Shown here one piece after another: positions 53,874 to 63,453 of a stretch of DNA of 64,000 bases (its first letter is position 1; each line of letters opens with the position of its first letter). The DNA lies in assembly GCF_023072615.1 (NCBI RefSeq), contig NZ_JAKNRW010000001.1:248001-312000 (forward strand), in the 5' to 3' direction. A model generated the notes under the pieces. It ran no database searches. It saw only the letters and a program-made list of their open reading frames with translations, and was not told the origin of the DNA. The translations under genes were made by a program, and so were the position numbers. Source of the stretch: Pseudomonas violetae (lineage in GTDB: Bacteria > Pseudomonadota > Gammaproteobacteria > Pseudomonadales > Pseudomonadaceae).

Positions 53874-54530
53874 GCGGCCTCCTAGTCGGGGTCCGAGGAA
53901 ATTAGTATAGCGGCCGGCAACTGATGCTTCGCATCCATTCCGCCTTAACGGCGGATGGTTATGCGCGAATCAGAGGTCCCATAACTGATGGAATCTACCA
54001 CCTGTTTTTTATTTCTTTATCATCTAGACAGACTGGTTTTTGGCTCTCCAAGCACCGAAAATACTGGAGTTTCAGCATAAATCCGCCGGCGGCGGCGGAA
54101 CTTAGCTTATTTATTCCAGTTGTCAGTTGCCATTTTTCGGCGGTACCATGCTGCGTTAAGTAACGGTTACGAAAGGCGCAAGTTCTGCCTAATTAGCGTA
54201 GAGGTAGCTGCCAAGGTGCAGCCAGCTGAAATTAGATAGTTGCCGGCCTATTAATCAGGCCTGAGGAAAACAACATGGAAACTGGATAGAAAACCCAGGA
54301 GCCAGATAGACAAAGGCCCAAGTGTGACCTTGGGCCTCTGAGGATAAGTCAGCTTTCGACTCCTGACGAATCCATTGTCCATTCACTAGCGTAGGGCGTC
54401 AAGCCCTGCACGGCTCCGCTCATCCCGAGAAAAGTAAATTGCGCGTGGTGTAGCCCTCGGCGTGCCAATGCGCTATTGGACTGCTTATTCATCCGATACA
54501 GGTGGACTGTTATACGTTGCCTGCTAACGA
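53874..54530. promoter_or_regulatory. Divergent region between tniQ and the second tnsABC operon
   Basis: No gene seen. GGCCGGCAACT stands at 53912-53922 and, inverted, at 54238-54248; a third GGCAACTGA (inverted) lies near 54122-54130. The hairpin GGCCCAAG/CTTGGGCC is at 54315-54336. These may be protein sites (TnsB or a regulator) or a transposon end; I cannot tell. No AATAAAGNNTGTC core is present, so this TnsB may use different sites. Confidence 0.5.
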
Positions 54531-55517
54531 TTGAATGGACGATGGATAAAATTAGTGAATCTTAAAAAATCGTTATTTCGCATTATAGGTCGACAAGGCC
54601 GCTTCAAGTGGGGAGATAACTACTTAGCCGGAATTTACGCAGTTCCTAGTGAAGCTCCCAAGGGCTCTCGTATTTGCCGCCTTAATAGCAGGAAGCTTGT
54701 CCGGGCACTGCATCTTCTTTCTACACCTGAAAGGATCTTTGCTCAACTAGCTCTTTATAATCCCGATGTATTTGAGTTACACGAGCAGAAAATGCTCAAC
54801 CCAATTCCATACGTTCATCCACTTCAAGGGCACCCCTTAGCTGCCGGACTGGAACTTCTGCCAGTCAAGGGAACATCATTAATAGCAGAGGAAATCGGGC
54901 TTAAACACGCGACCGTAGTCGTGACATACGGTGATGGTGAACGCCAGAGGGTTCCCCACCCCTACCTGGGCGATCTGCTTCTCTATATTCAACCGCAAGG
55001 CTCAGTCCCCTACGCTGTGAATTGGACAGTGAAGTTGAGTGCGATGGATTTTGATGAGGTCGCTCGTGGAAGCTTGAAGAGCCTAGCGAAACAGAAAGAA
55101 GACCGCGAGAAAGCTCGCTTGCGGCATGCCTTGGAAGACGCGTACTACCATAGTGCAGGTATCAGGACTGTGCGGGTTTCTAGGGACCTGCTGGACCCAG
55201 TCTTGGTGGCCAATTTGGACCTTCTATATGGCTATCATGATCGCGAAATCAGCCTCGAAGATAATCTTCTTGAGGACTTCTCGCAAGATGTCGGTGACTG
55301 TGTCGCTACTGGGAGGCCAGTAGCGTCTGTTGCCTTAACGTACGGACAGCGGTGGGGCCGGCGTGATCTGTTTCTGACGAAGATCTACAAAGACATATGG
55401 GAGCGTAAGCTACAGGTCAGTTTGTTCGACCCGATTCTTATCGATCATCCATTGGTGACGGATGCGCCGGATGTCCTGCAAGTCTATGGCTCACTTTTCG
55501 CCGGACTGCCCAAATGA
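54531..55517 (+). CDS. tnsA: Divergent TnsA-like endonuclease (second system)
   Basis: The 328-residue product starts at a TTG (54531) or at a GTG (54555); I cannot decide. The nuclease residues can be placed at E67 (STPERIFAQLALY), D148 (YLGDLLLYI) and K168 (NWTVKLS), the order of the TnsA fold. Little else matches the first TnsA, so the two systems are distant relatives. The last four bases overlap the tnsB2 start (ATGA). It is first in a compact tnsABC operon. Confidence 0.75.
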   Translation: MNGRWIKLVNLKKSLFRIIGRQGRFKWGDNYLAGIYAVPSEAPKGSRICRLNSRKLVRALHLLSTPERIFAQLALYNPDVFELHEQKMLNPIPYVHPLQGHPLAAGLELLPVKGTSLIAEEIGLKHATVVVTYGDGERQRVPHPYLGDLLLYIQPQGSVPYAVNWTVKLSAMDFDEVARGSLKSLAKQKEDREKARLRHALEDAYYHSAGIRTVRVSRDLLDPVLVANLDLLYGYHDREISLEDNLLEDFSQDVGDCVATGRPVASVALTYGQRWGRRDLFLTKIYKDIWERKLQVSLFDPILIDHPLVTDAPDVLQVYGSLFAGLPK

Positions 55518-57547
55518 TCACTGGCTCCAAGCTGAAAGCACCTGAGGGATTCAAAGGGCTGACGAAGGATGTCGAATATTATTTCCTTGCAAGTGACGGC
55601 AAGGCAAACAGGGCGCGCCTTGTATTTTTTGATGAAAAAGGCACCACTGCGAGCTTGCTAACGTTTTCCAGGCCTGAATTTGATCTGGCGTTGACCAATG
55701 GTGATATTGTGGAATGTGGCAGTGAAGCCACACCTCCCTGGTTGAAGGCCATCAGCGGTATTTCAGTAGATCAATTGGAAAAAGATCGAGTTAGGCCAAA
55801 GAAAAGCTACGATGAAATGGTTAACAAGCGTTACCTCGCCATAGCTAATTTAGTAGAAGATGCGGAGCATATTCTCTCGAGCGACAAGCCTGAATCGATT
55901 ATCAACGCCTATGCCGATCAGCAGTCCCCCAAACTGGTTGGAGCTAGGTTGAGGTTTTGGTTTTTTACCTATCTGGTGTTCGGCCGCTCGAAATGGGCGC
56001 TTATGCCCAATTTCGACCGATGCGGGAAAGGCAAACGGGTACAAGCAGCAGACGGGAAAATATTGGGAAGGCCGCCTAAGTCAGGACTGAAATCCCGATT
56101 CCCTGCTACGCCCGAAATGCAAGCTTCTATCGTAAATGGATTCATTAAATATAATGATAAAACCAAACCTGACGCTGAGATCTTTGGTGACGTGCTGGTG
56201 CGTGGATTCGGTTGTGTTCCATTAACAACATCGAAAGGACAAAAGAAGTTCTATCAACCCGAAGGTAAACCATTTCCCACAAAAGGACAGTACGATTACT
56301 ATCTCGGTCAGGTAATAAGCACCAAGGCGTATAGGAAAGCACGCAGAGGGCCGAGCGGGGCTCGAGCGAAGTCCGGTTTTGTTGGAAGTTTTTCTCATGA
56401 CTTGGTTAATGTAAACCAACTTGTTGAGTTTGACGGTTATAACCCAAAAGGCAAGATATCTGGCTTGCTCGAAGGATCCGCTATAGATTCGGCCTGTGTG
56501 GTTCGAGGAGTATGTGGCCAGTCTGGAGCCGTCGTCGCCTTGGGATTCTCCGAAAACAAAGAGAACATGGACGCTTACCGCATGGCCCTGTTTTCGATGG
56601 CCATTAGTAAGGTCAAATTTGCCTCGTTGTTCGGATTGACTATCAGAGAAGAGGAATGGCCAACTTACGGTCTGCCACAAAACATCGTCTTCGACCGTGG
56701 GCCCGGTTCTACCATGGGTGTACCGACCCGTTCAGAAACAGTCGCTCGTGGCGAAATGATGAGTTGGTTATCTAGGCTTGAGCTGACTCCCACCCACTCG
56801 GGTCAGTCGAAAGCTACGGTTGAATCGTCACACCCTCGGACCAAGTCTGACAATGATCAGCCAACACATTTTCATAGCTCGCTCAACTTTGTTGAAATGT
56901 CCAAGCGGCATATTCTTCAAGCTATTTACGATAACCATGCTTCAGATGCTGAGGGGAAGATGACGCCTGAGATGTTTGAGGTGGGCTTTAGTCCAACCCC
57001 ACATAATATTTACAAGTTCTATAGTGATCTTGGCTACGATGCGGGAACGGAGGTTAGTTTTAACTACGCCGTGCGCGAATTCCTGACTCCTCATCCGGCG
57101 CACATCAAAAGGAGTGGGGTTTATTTTTACGGCCGCAAGTACAACTCTACAAAGCTGATTGATACCGAAGTTTTTGACAGGATCGCGCTCAATGGCCAGA
57201 TATCTATCACAGCGTATGTGATGACCATGTGTGTCAGACATATCTGGATCGAGTTAGAAGGCGTCTTGTACGAACTCGACTTTGTAAAGCCGGCGAGCGT
57301 TCACCCCAGCAGTGTCGACATTTCGCTGTCGGATCTTCAAGTGCTCAATGAGAATCGGCTGCGCGGCAAGGCGCAGCTTCGTGAAGAACAACCCGCGATC
57401 CTCCAGGATCGCAATGCCCAGTTTGTTCACGCAACAGGCAAAGCCTGGGACAGTGGTACTCGCAAGCTGGGGCGTCCTGCGAAGGGCGGAGCGGCCGAGC
57501 GTGATGCCGCTGACCAGAAGCGGTTGATGGGTAAAGGCCATGACTAA
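55514..57547 (+). CDS. tnsB: Divergent TnsB-like DDE transposase (second system)
   Basis: A 677-residue transposase, intact. The DDE residues fall at D307 (LVEFDGYNP), D394 (IVFDRGPGS) and E437 (KATVESSHPR). The N-terminal half holds the DNA-binding domains (helix-turn-helix near LGRPPKSGLKSRFPATPEMQ) and the end has a basic tail (GTRKLGRPAKGGAAERDAAD). It shows little similarity to the first TnsB, so its end sequences need not match. It overlaps tnsC2 by eight bases. Confidence 0.87.
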   Translation: MITGSKLKAPEGFKGLTKDVEYYFLASDGKANRARLVFFDEKGTTASLLTFSRPEFDLALTNGDIVECGSEATPPWLKAISGISVDQLEKDRVRPKKSYDEMVNKRYLAIANLVEDAEHILSSDKPESIINAYADQQSPKLVGARLRFWFFTYLVFGRSKWALMPNFDRCGKGKRVQAADGKILGRPPKSGLKSRFPATPEMQASIVNGFIKYNDKTKPDAEIFGDVLVRGFGCVPLTTSKGQKKFYQPEGKPFPTKGQYDYYLGQVISTKAYRKARRGPSGARAKSGFVGSFSHDLVNVNQLVEFDGYNPKGKISGLLEGSAIDSACVVRGVCGQSGAVVALGFSENKENMDAYRMALFSMAISKVKFASLFGLTIREEEWPTYGLPQNIVFDRGPGSTMGVPTRSETVARGEMMSWLSRLELTPTHSGQSKATVESSHPRTKSDNDQPTHFHSSLNFVEMSKRHILQAIYDNHASDAEGKMTPEMFEVGFSPTPHNIYKFYSDLGYDAGTEVSFNYAVREFLTPHPAHIKRSGVYFYGRKYNSTKLIDTEVFDRIALNGQISITAYVMTMCVRHIWIELEGVLYELDFVKPASVHPSSVDISLSDLQVLNENRLRGKAQLREEQPAILQDRNAQFVHATGKAWDSGTRKLGRPAKGGAAERDAADQKRLMGKGHD

Positions 57548-58892
57548 CATCTTTTCTATGCGCTTTGACGGACCGGACACGCTGGCTGATATCCGGCGGT
57601 TGGTTACAGTGCATCCTGATCCGGTAACCGGTCTTGAGGAGTTGAGCCCCGCATTGGCCGCTGAGCGTTTATCAGAGGCCCTGAAGACGATTTTCCTTCC
57701 CAACCAGTTTTCTTTGGACTTCATCAAAGACAGCGTTGATCGTGCGCGCAGCTTTTCGGCCGAGAGTTTTTCCACTGACCAGCAATATCAGCGCCGGCTG
57801 TATCACCCTCCTGAGGATGAGGCGTTTCCTATATGCCTCACCGGTCTTGCTGGCGTTGGGAAGAGCCAAACTAGTAGTGCGCTGATGAAAGTGATGCCTG
57901 GACCTGCATCTTATGCATCCGCCCATTACCATGAACCGCATACCTTAATCTCGTACTGGTACGCCAGCGCAAGAGGGAAAGCTGGCGGCAGGCAGTTGTT
58001 AGAAGACTTCCTCGGCGGCGACGCAACAGGAGTTAGAGCGAACACATCAAAGCTGCTGACGGAGTGTCGGCGCAGGGTCAATCGTGACGCTGTATCACTA
58101 ATGATGCTCGAAGAGATGCAGCATCAGAGCACTGGTCAAGGCGTAGCCCGGATCACGGATATCCTCCTCACCATGGCCGGACTTGGAGTCCCGATGATCT
58201 ATGTGGCGAACTACAGCTTGGGTCACAAATTGCTGACGAGGAACAGTGAGGACAAGCAACGGCTTCTCTCCGATCCCCGTGTCATGCTGCCGGACCATCC
58301 TAACTCGAAGGCTTGGGAGGAATATGTTCGTGAATGTATTCGGGTGAGCGGACGGCGCGTGTCTGCAGATCCAGCCGCTCTTGTGCATGAGCTGTATCGC
58401 TGGACGTTTGGTATAAAGCGTCTGGCAGTTCAACTGATCAAGGTGGCGTATCTTGAAGCCCGGGCAGCCCGTCGCCACACGATTGCTTTGGAGGACGTCA
58501 ACAATGCATACCTTTCAGCCTCGTACTCCAGCAGTAGGAACGACGTCGAGGAGCTAATTCGCATCAGCGTTCATAAGAATAAAACCGGAGCCAGGCCTGA
58601 CCTTCGTTGTCCGTTCCCCGTGCCGGTCCAATCGAACGTCTTGGCCTTCACTAAGCAAGATCGTGCCGCACGGGTCAGCGAGAAGGTTTTCGTCGCAGCG
58701 TTGACGGCCGAGGAGCGCAAAAACTTCGAGCAGATCCATCCACCAGGTTCAGCTTCCAATCCTTCGTCGAAGCCCGAGCGTGAGAAGAAACCGGCCTTAC
58801 CCAAGCAAACTCGGGAGGGCTTGGAGGATGCGTACAGCCGGTTGCTATTCGAATCCAAGCCGTCGACTAAGCCACGAGGGCCCGCAAAGTAA
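57540..58892 (+). CDS. tnsC: Divergent TnsC-like AAA+ ATPase (second system)
   Basis: A 450-residue ATPase: Walker A GLAGVGKS at 102-109, Walker B SLMMLEEMQHQ about 185-195, and a sensor string near GVPMIYVANYSLGHK. The C-terminal region after 340 is long, basic and Pro-rich, possibly for TnsAB contact. Its start overlaps the tnsB2 stop region (ATGACTAA). No tniQ follows on this strand. Confidence 0.87.
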   Translation: MTNIFSMRFDGPDTLADIRRLVTVHPDPVTGLEELSPALAAERLSEALKTIFLPNQFSLDFIKDSVDRARSFSAESFSTDQQYQRRLYHPPEDEAFPICLTGLAGVGKSQTSSALMKVMPGPASYASAHYHEPHTLISYWYASARGKAGGRQLLEDFLGGDATGVRANTSKLLTECRRRVNRDAVSLMMLEEMQHQSTGQGVARITDILLTMAGLGVPMIYVANYSLGHKLLTRNSEDKQRLLSDPRVMLPDHPNSKAWEEYVRECIRVSGRRVSADPAALVHELYRWTFGIKRLAVQLIKVAYLEARAARRHTIALEDVNNAYLSASYSSSRNDVEELIRISVHKNKTGARPDLRCPFPVPVQSNVLAFTKQDRAARVSEKVFVAALTAEERKNFEQIHPPGSASNPSSKPEREKKPALPKQTREGLEDAYSRLLFESKPSTKPRGPAK

Positions 58893-59085
58893 GCGTTATG
58901 AAAGCAGTCGTGTTGGCGCTGATACGACTTTGGCCTAGCTGCTGACTTCGGCTGCCCCATACTTAGCTTGTGTTGGCGGACCGGTTCAAAACTACTACGT
59001 TTGCGACCGAGGACAGGAGTAGTGCTTTCCTGGCGTTAGCGAGCCCAGGCCCCAGCACGATGCGGATCAAGGGTGTTGCCATGCA
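58893..59085. other. Downstream of tnsC2, fragments of IS21-like ends
   Basis: TGTTGGCGCTGAT at 58911 and TGTTGGCGGAC near 58972 look like broken IS21-type ends of the MITE family. There is no gene and no recognised transposon terminus. Confidence 0.4.
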
Positions 59086-59230
59086 TGTTGGCACCGACGC
59101 CGAATTGACCAGTTGCCGAGATTTCACTGACCCAGTCTGACGTCTCGTGAATCATTGTCTGTGCTGAATTTGTGCAGGTTTTGGAGATGGGTCACTTTTG
59201 CCTCGGCAATGGGGCAATTCGGCGTCAACA
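59086..59230. mobile_element. MITE-like unit with IS21-type ends, copy 4 (diverged)
   Basis: Opens TGTTGGCACCGACGCCGAAT then TGACCAG and closes, on the other strand, TGTTGACGCCGAATTGCCCC. About 145 bp, with the interior unlike copies 1 and 2. It is outside the 43.6-kb transposon. Confidence 0.5.
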
Positions 59231-59468
59231 AATACAATTTGTTCTAGGAAGGAAATGGCGCGGCGGACTCGCCCGATAGAAGTCATTTCCCGAGCGAAAA
59301 TCCGCACCCTTGACCATGTTTGGACCTATCAGGTCTGTGTCAGAAATTAGGTCTTCTGCCTTTTGTTAATAAATGATTGTCAACCATTAACCATGATGGT
59401 AATTTTTACTCATCCCGCCGAGCGAGTGCGGATTTTATGTGCAGTGAAAACTAGCGGAGGATTACACG

Positions 59469-60224
59469 ATGGCAGAGTTCGAGGGGGCCACTTCGGCCAA
59501 GCCGCGCTTCACCCTAGACGAGTGGAATGTTCGGGTCGATTTGGCGGCGATGCATCGCCTGGCGAATTTGTACGGTTACGACGATATTGTCTGGAACCAT
59601 ATCACCGCACGGGTGCCGGGTACCGACCACAACTTCTTGATGAACCATTTCGGTCTGCACAATACCGAGATTACCGCCTCCAACCTGATCAAGATCGACG
59701 AGCATGGCAACGTACTGGATGGTCCACCCGAGGTGAACACCGCCGGTTTCGTTATCCACCGTGGCATCCATCTGAACATTCCGAACGCCAAGTTCGTATT
59801 TCACTCCCATGCCCCCGCTGGCCTGGCCGCCACGGCAATTCGTGACGTTGTGCACCTTGTGCAGGACTCCTCAATGCTCTACGGCAAAATCGGCTACCAC
59901 GAATGGGAAGGCCTGTCGGTGGACACAGACGAGAGCCTGCGCATCGCCGAGAACATGGGTAACAATAAGTGCCTGATCATGCGCAATCACGGTTTCCTGA
60001 CCGTGGGCGAAACCGCCGGCGAGGCCTTCATGAACATGCACTATCTGGTGCGTGCCTGCTCCAACATGCTGCAGGTCTGTGCCACTGGTTTACCGCTTGC
60101 TGAGACTTCACCAGAGATGTGGGAGAAAGCTGCGCAGCAGTACGCCGCCTTCGTCCCAGGCAAGTACGAGTGGCCGGCCCTGCTGCGCCAAGTAGACCGC
60201 ATCGACCCATCCTACAAGTACTAA
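59469..60224 (+). CDS. Class II aldolase/adducin-family protein
   Basis: A 251-residue protein with AGGATTACACG before its ATG. The class II aldolase fold is shown by VDLAAMHRLANLYGYDDIVW, a metal-binding HSHAP (about 117-121) and a later RNHGFLTVGETAGEAFM (His). Relatives split or decarboxylate sugar phosphates or 3-oxo acids, or are of unknown role. It heads a group with a broken SDR gene and a 3-hydroxyisobutyrate-dehydrogenase-like gene, which suggests catabolism of a hydroxy acid. The exact substrate is unknown. Confidence 0.88.
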   Translation: MAEFEGATSAKPRFTLDEWNVRVDLAAMHRLANLYGYDDIVWNHITARVPGTDHNFLMNHFGLHNTEITASNLIKIDEHGNVLDGPPEVNTAGFVIHRGIHLNIPNAKFVFHSHAPAGLAATAIRDVVHLVQDSSMLYGKIGYHEWEGLSVDTDESLRIAENMGNNKCLIMRNHGFLTVGETAGEAFMNMHYLVRACSNMLQVCATGLPLAETSPEMWEKAAQQYAAFVPGKYEWPALLRQVDRIDPSYKY

Positions 60225-60254
60225 TAAACGATCAGGCAACAGTAGGAGTTCGGC

Positions 60255-60792
60255 ATGCAAATTACTTTGGAAGGCCAACGCGTTTTCATCACCGCAGGCG
60301 GTGCCGGAATGCGACGCGCCACTGCCCTGACTCTGAACAAGCTTGGCGCCAAGGAATTCACCTGCGATGTCGACGAAAAGGCGCTTTCGACGTTTCCTGA
60401 TGGTATTACAACCATCGGTCTCCGACGTTTCGAACCCGAATGCGGTCGATGCCATGTTTGACGAGATCCTTCCGGGTTGTCTCTACATCTTGGTCAACAA
60501 TGCCGGCATTGGCGGGCCGACCCAGTCGGTCGAGGACGTGACCAACGAGAAGTGGCGAGCCTGCATTAGTGTTTGCATCGACTCGCAGTTCTATTGAACG
60601 CGCCGCGCTGTGCTGACCTTCCGCAAGCAGAGGAGCGGGGGTGATCATCAATTTAGTGTCGGCAGCCAGCATCCTCGGTTTCCCTAACCGTAGCCCCTAT
60701 GTGGTGGCTAAAGGGGCGGTTACCGGTTTCACCAAAACGCTGGCTATGGAGCTGGGTCAGGCACGCAAGTTAATCAATACATCGGCTGTCTG
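60255..60792 (+). pseudogene. SDR-family dehydrogenase, frameshifted and truncated
   Basis: The first frame gives MQITLEGQRVFITAGGAGMR to FPDGITTIG (GGAG nucleotide motif). After a frameshift it continues VSDVSNPNAVDAMFDEILPG, LYILVNNAGIGGPTQSVEDV up to a stop, and then IINLVSAASILGFPNRSPYV with the YVVAKGAVTGFTKTLAMELG active-site region. The C-terminal third is gone. The gene sits 30 bp after the aldolase and about 20 bp before the next gene, so it was probably part of the operon. Confidence 0.85.
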
Positions 60793-60811
60793 ATACGGGA
60801 GAGTGCATCAA

Positions 60812-61696
60812 ATGAAAATCGCTTTTATTGGTCTGGGAAATATGGGCGCGCCGATGGCCGCCAATCTGGTCAAGGCCGGCTTCGATCTGAACATCCATGA
60901 CGTCGATCGCAATAAGGCCGAGGGTCTTGTTCAGGCAGGCGCGCATTGGGCTGACAGCGTTCAGGCGGCCGTTAGCGAGGCCGACGTCGTGATGACTTCT
61001 CTGCCATCGCCGGCCATCATCAAGCAGGTGGCCAGCGCGGCCGACGGACTGATTGCCTATATGCGTCAGGGCGCGATCTGGATCGAGCTGAGCACCAACA
61101 ACTTGGAGGTCTGGCGCGAAGTTCGCGCCCTGGCCGACGCGAAGCAGATACGTACCCTCGATGCGCCGATCTCCGGCGGTGCCGAAGGCGCGGCCGCTGG
61201 CACCCTGACCGTGCTGGTGGGCGGTGACGAGAAGACGTTCGAGCTGTGCCAGCCGATATTCTCGGCCATCGGAAAACGCATCGATTACTTGGGCGAGTCC
61301 GGTGCGGGTTATGTTGCCAAGATCGCTCAGGTGGTGCTCTGTTACCTGCACTCTGTGGCGCTGTCCGAGGCCCTGATGCTAGGCGTCAAGGGTGGCGTGC
61401 CCGCAGATAAGATGTTGGCGATCATTCAGAACAGCACCGGGCGCAGCTATGTCGCCGACCGCTACGGACCGAGCATCCTCAGCGGTGACTACGACCCGAC
61501 ATTCGAGTTAGGCCTGGCACTTAAGGACATGCGCCTGACTCTGGAGTTGGCGGGTCAGGTCTCAGCCGAGCTGCCAATGTGTGCGCACGTCGAGAAGATC
61601 TACGAGCAGGCTGTCGAACAGTTCGGTGACAAGGCGCCGCACCTGATGGCGGTTAAGTTGCTGGAACAGGCCAACGATATGCCTTTGCGTAGCTAG
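60812..61696 (+). CDS. 3-hydroxyisobutyrate-dehydrogenase-family NAD(P) oxidoreductase
   Basis: I take the ATG at 60812 (MKIAFIGLGNMGAPMAANLV); the frame also allows a GTG nine bases earlier. The 294-residue protein has a Rossmann motif GLGNMGAPMA, the substrate-loop string DAPISGGAEGAAAGTLTVLV and the catalytic Lys in GAGYVAKIAQ. It oxidises or reduces a beta-hydroxy acid. It follows the aldolase and SDR relic and is ended by a terminator. Confidence 0.9.
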   Translation: MKIAFIGLGNMGAPMAANLVKAGFDLNIHDVDRNKAEGLVQAGAHWADSVQAAVSEADVVMTSLPSPAIIKQVASAADGLIAYMRQGAIWIELSTNNLEVWREVRALADAKQIRTLDAPISGGAEGAAAGTLTVLVGGDEKTFELCQPIFSAIGKRIDYLGESGAGYVAKIAQVVLCYLHSVALSEALMLGVKGGVPADKMLAIIQNSTGRSYVADRYGPSILSGDYDPTFELGLALKDMRLTLELAGQVSAELPMCAHVEKIYEQAVEQFGDKAPHLMAVKLLEQANDMPLRS

Positions 61697-61742
61697 CACA
61701 GGATATTCTAAAAGTTTCATGGTGGCGCTTCGGTGCTGTTTG

Positions 61743-61766
61743 CCCTGGTTTTCCGGGGTTTTTTTT
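61743..61766 (+). terminator. Rho-independent terminator of the aldolase operon
   Basis: CCCTGG and CCGGGG pair around TTTT and are followed by eight T residues. It also argues against the open-frame start at 61765 for the next gene. Confidence 0.85.
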
Positions 61767-61803
61767 GTCTGACGCTAAAGGTTCAAACACCAAGAGGCTA
61801 GTG

Positions 61804-63078
61804 ATGAATGTAATGCTCAAGACTACGGGTGCGCTGCTGTTGAGCATGGGCCTGCTGATGTTGGGTAACGGCTTGCAGGGCTCGCTGATTGGTTTGCGGG
61901 CCTCGTTGGAGGGCTTTTCCACTCAGGTCACCGGCCTGCTGATGACCGGCTACTTCATCGGTTTTCTCGCCGGCTCGACGTTGACCCCCAGAATTATGGC
62001 GCAGGTCGGGCATATTCGCGTGTTCGCTGCGCTGGCCTCGCTTGCGTCCAGTATTGTGTTAATTCATTCGGTGTTCATCGATCCTTGGCTGTGGTTCGGC
62101 ATGCGTCTAGTCAGCGGTTTCTGTGTCGCCGGTTTGTTCATCGTCGCCGAGAGCTGGCTCAACGACAGCGCCAGCAACGCAACGCGTGGTCAGCTGCTGT
62201 CGCTTTATATGGTGATCACCACAGGCGCAATGGCCTGCAGCCAGCTGCTACTGAACCTGGCGGACCCTCACAGTTTTGAACTGTTCGTTTTGATTTCAGT
62301 ACTGGTCTCTCTGGCGCTATTGCCGATCCTGTTGAGTGCTACGCCGGCACCAAGCTTTGCCGCGCCCGAGTACATGAGCCTGCTCCAGCTGTATCGCAGC
62401 TCGCCCCTGGGGATTATTGGTTGTATGGGTACCGGCATGTCGATTGGCGCGATGCTGGGGATGGGGGTGATCTATGCCCAACAGATGGGTTTGCCACTTA
62501 GCCAGATTTCCGTGTTCATGGGCCTAGTATTTATCGGTGGCGTGGCGCTGCAGTGGCCCATCGGCAGGCTTTCCGACAAGCATGACAGGCGCAGTGTCAT
62601 CTTCGTGGTGACATGTCTGGCAGCAGTTACCTCGCTGGCAGCGGTGGCATTAGCCGGGGTTTCGGCGACTGGTCAGTTGGTCGTGGCATTCCTCTTCGGT
62701 GGCCTGGCCTTTCCTATGTATTCACTCTGTGTAGCCCACACCAACGATGCCCTCGAGCCTCGGCAGATGGTTGCGGCCAGTAGCAATCTGGTGATGGCAT
62801 TTGGTATTGGCGCGGCCATAGGCCCGAGCTTGGCCGCCGCTATCATGGGTGGTATGGGACCTGATGGATTCTTCTGGTATCTGGGAGGCGTGCATACTGC
62901 CATCGGCCTCTTCGCTCTGTACCGCATGACCCGGCGCAGTGCCGTACCGTTGGACGAGCAGGGGCTCTGTGTACCTATCGGGACTGCCGCCTCCCAGGTC
63001 GCCATGGCCATGGTTCAGGAAACGACGGTGGGCCAAGCGGATGATGTGTTGACGCCGTCCCCGCGCGCTGAAACCTAA
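61804..63078 (+). CDS. MFS transporter, YcaD-like
   Basis: The start is ATG 61804 (MNVMLKTTGALLLSMGLLML), with AAGAGG before it; the upstream frame runs through the terminator. The 424-residue carrier has 12 hydrophobic segments with GLLMTGYFIGFLAGSTLTPR, LRLVSGF-like and AESWLNDSASNATRGQLLSL motifs, and RLSDKHDRRSVIFV in the middle loop. This fits the YcaD/UMF branch. The substrate is not known. It is in its own transcription unit. Confidence 0.88.
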   Translation: MNVMLKTTGALLLSMGLLMLGNGLQGSLIGLRASLEGFSTQVTGLLMTGYFIGFLAGSTLTPRIMAQVGHIRVFAALASLASSIVLIHSVFIDPWLWFGMRLVSGFCVAGLFIVAESWLNDSASNATRGQLLSLYMVITTGAMACSQLLLNLADPHSFELFVLISVLVSLALLPILLSATPAPSFAAPEYMSLLQLYRSSPLGIIGCMGTGMSIGAMLGMGVIYAQQMGLPLSQISVFMGLVFIGGVALQWPIGRLSDKHDRRSVIFVVTCLAAVTSLAAVALAGVSATGQLVVAFLFGGLAFPMYSLCVAHTNDALEPRQMVAASSNLVMAFGIGAAIGPSLAAAIMGGMGPDGFFWYLGGVHTAIGLFALYRMTRRSAVPLDEQGLCVPIGTAASQVAMAMVQETTVGQADDVLTPSPRAET

Positions 63079-63453
63079 GTCGTGCAAAGGGCTGAATACG
63101 GCGCTAAGCGCAACCGGCTGCTCCCAACAGGTAGTACTGCGGCACGCTTGTCGCAGAGGCATTAACCCTTGGCAGATGTTCCTGGCGCGAAGTGCAAGAC
63201 GCGTGGCAGGCTTATCCCTGTTGGGCGGGTGGATACAGACAGGTGCCAGGTAACCATGTCGAGTCGATGGCTGTAGGGCTTGTTAGGCCGTGCTGGAAGT
63301 CACGCACAATCCTGCGAGTTTTGCTTCAGCTCGGGGGCAGAGGGAGGGGGCGGACAGGTTGTGAGTGCCAAGCACGTCACGCGTGTGCTGAAATAATTCT
63401 ATGCGCAGAAGATCTACAGGCCGGCGCGACGGCGTCGCGCTGACCTGTCGGGA
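63079..63453. other. Intergenic stretch, nothing recognised
   Basis: Between two convergent genes. A GC-rich hairpin GCGCGAC/GTCGCGC lies at 63424-63440 next to the stop of the reverse gene and may help end it, but it has no T run. An 83-codon forward frame here has no family resemblance. Confidence 0.45.

Noticed and set aside
40159..58892. Possible CRISPR-associated transposon, given two tnsABC sets with several tniQ genes
   Set aside because: I found no repeat-spacer array and no cas gene (cas5-8, cas12k) anywhere in the window, so targeting must be by protein.
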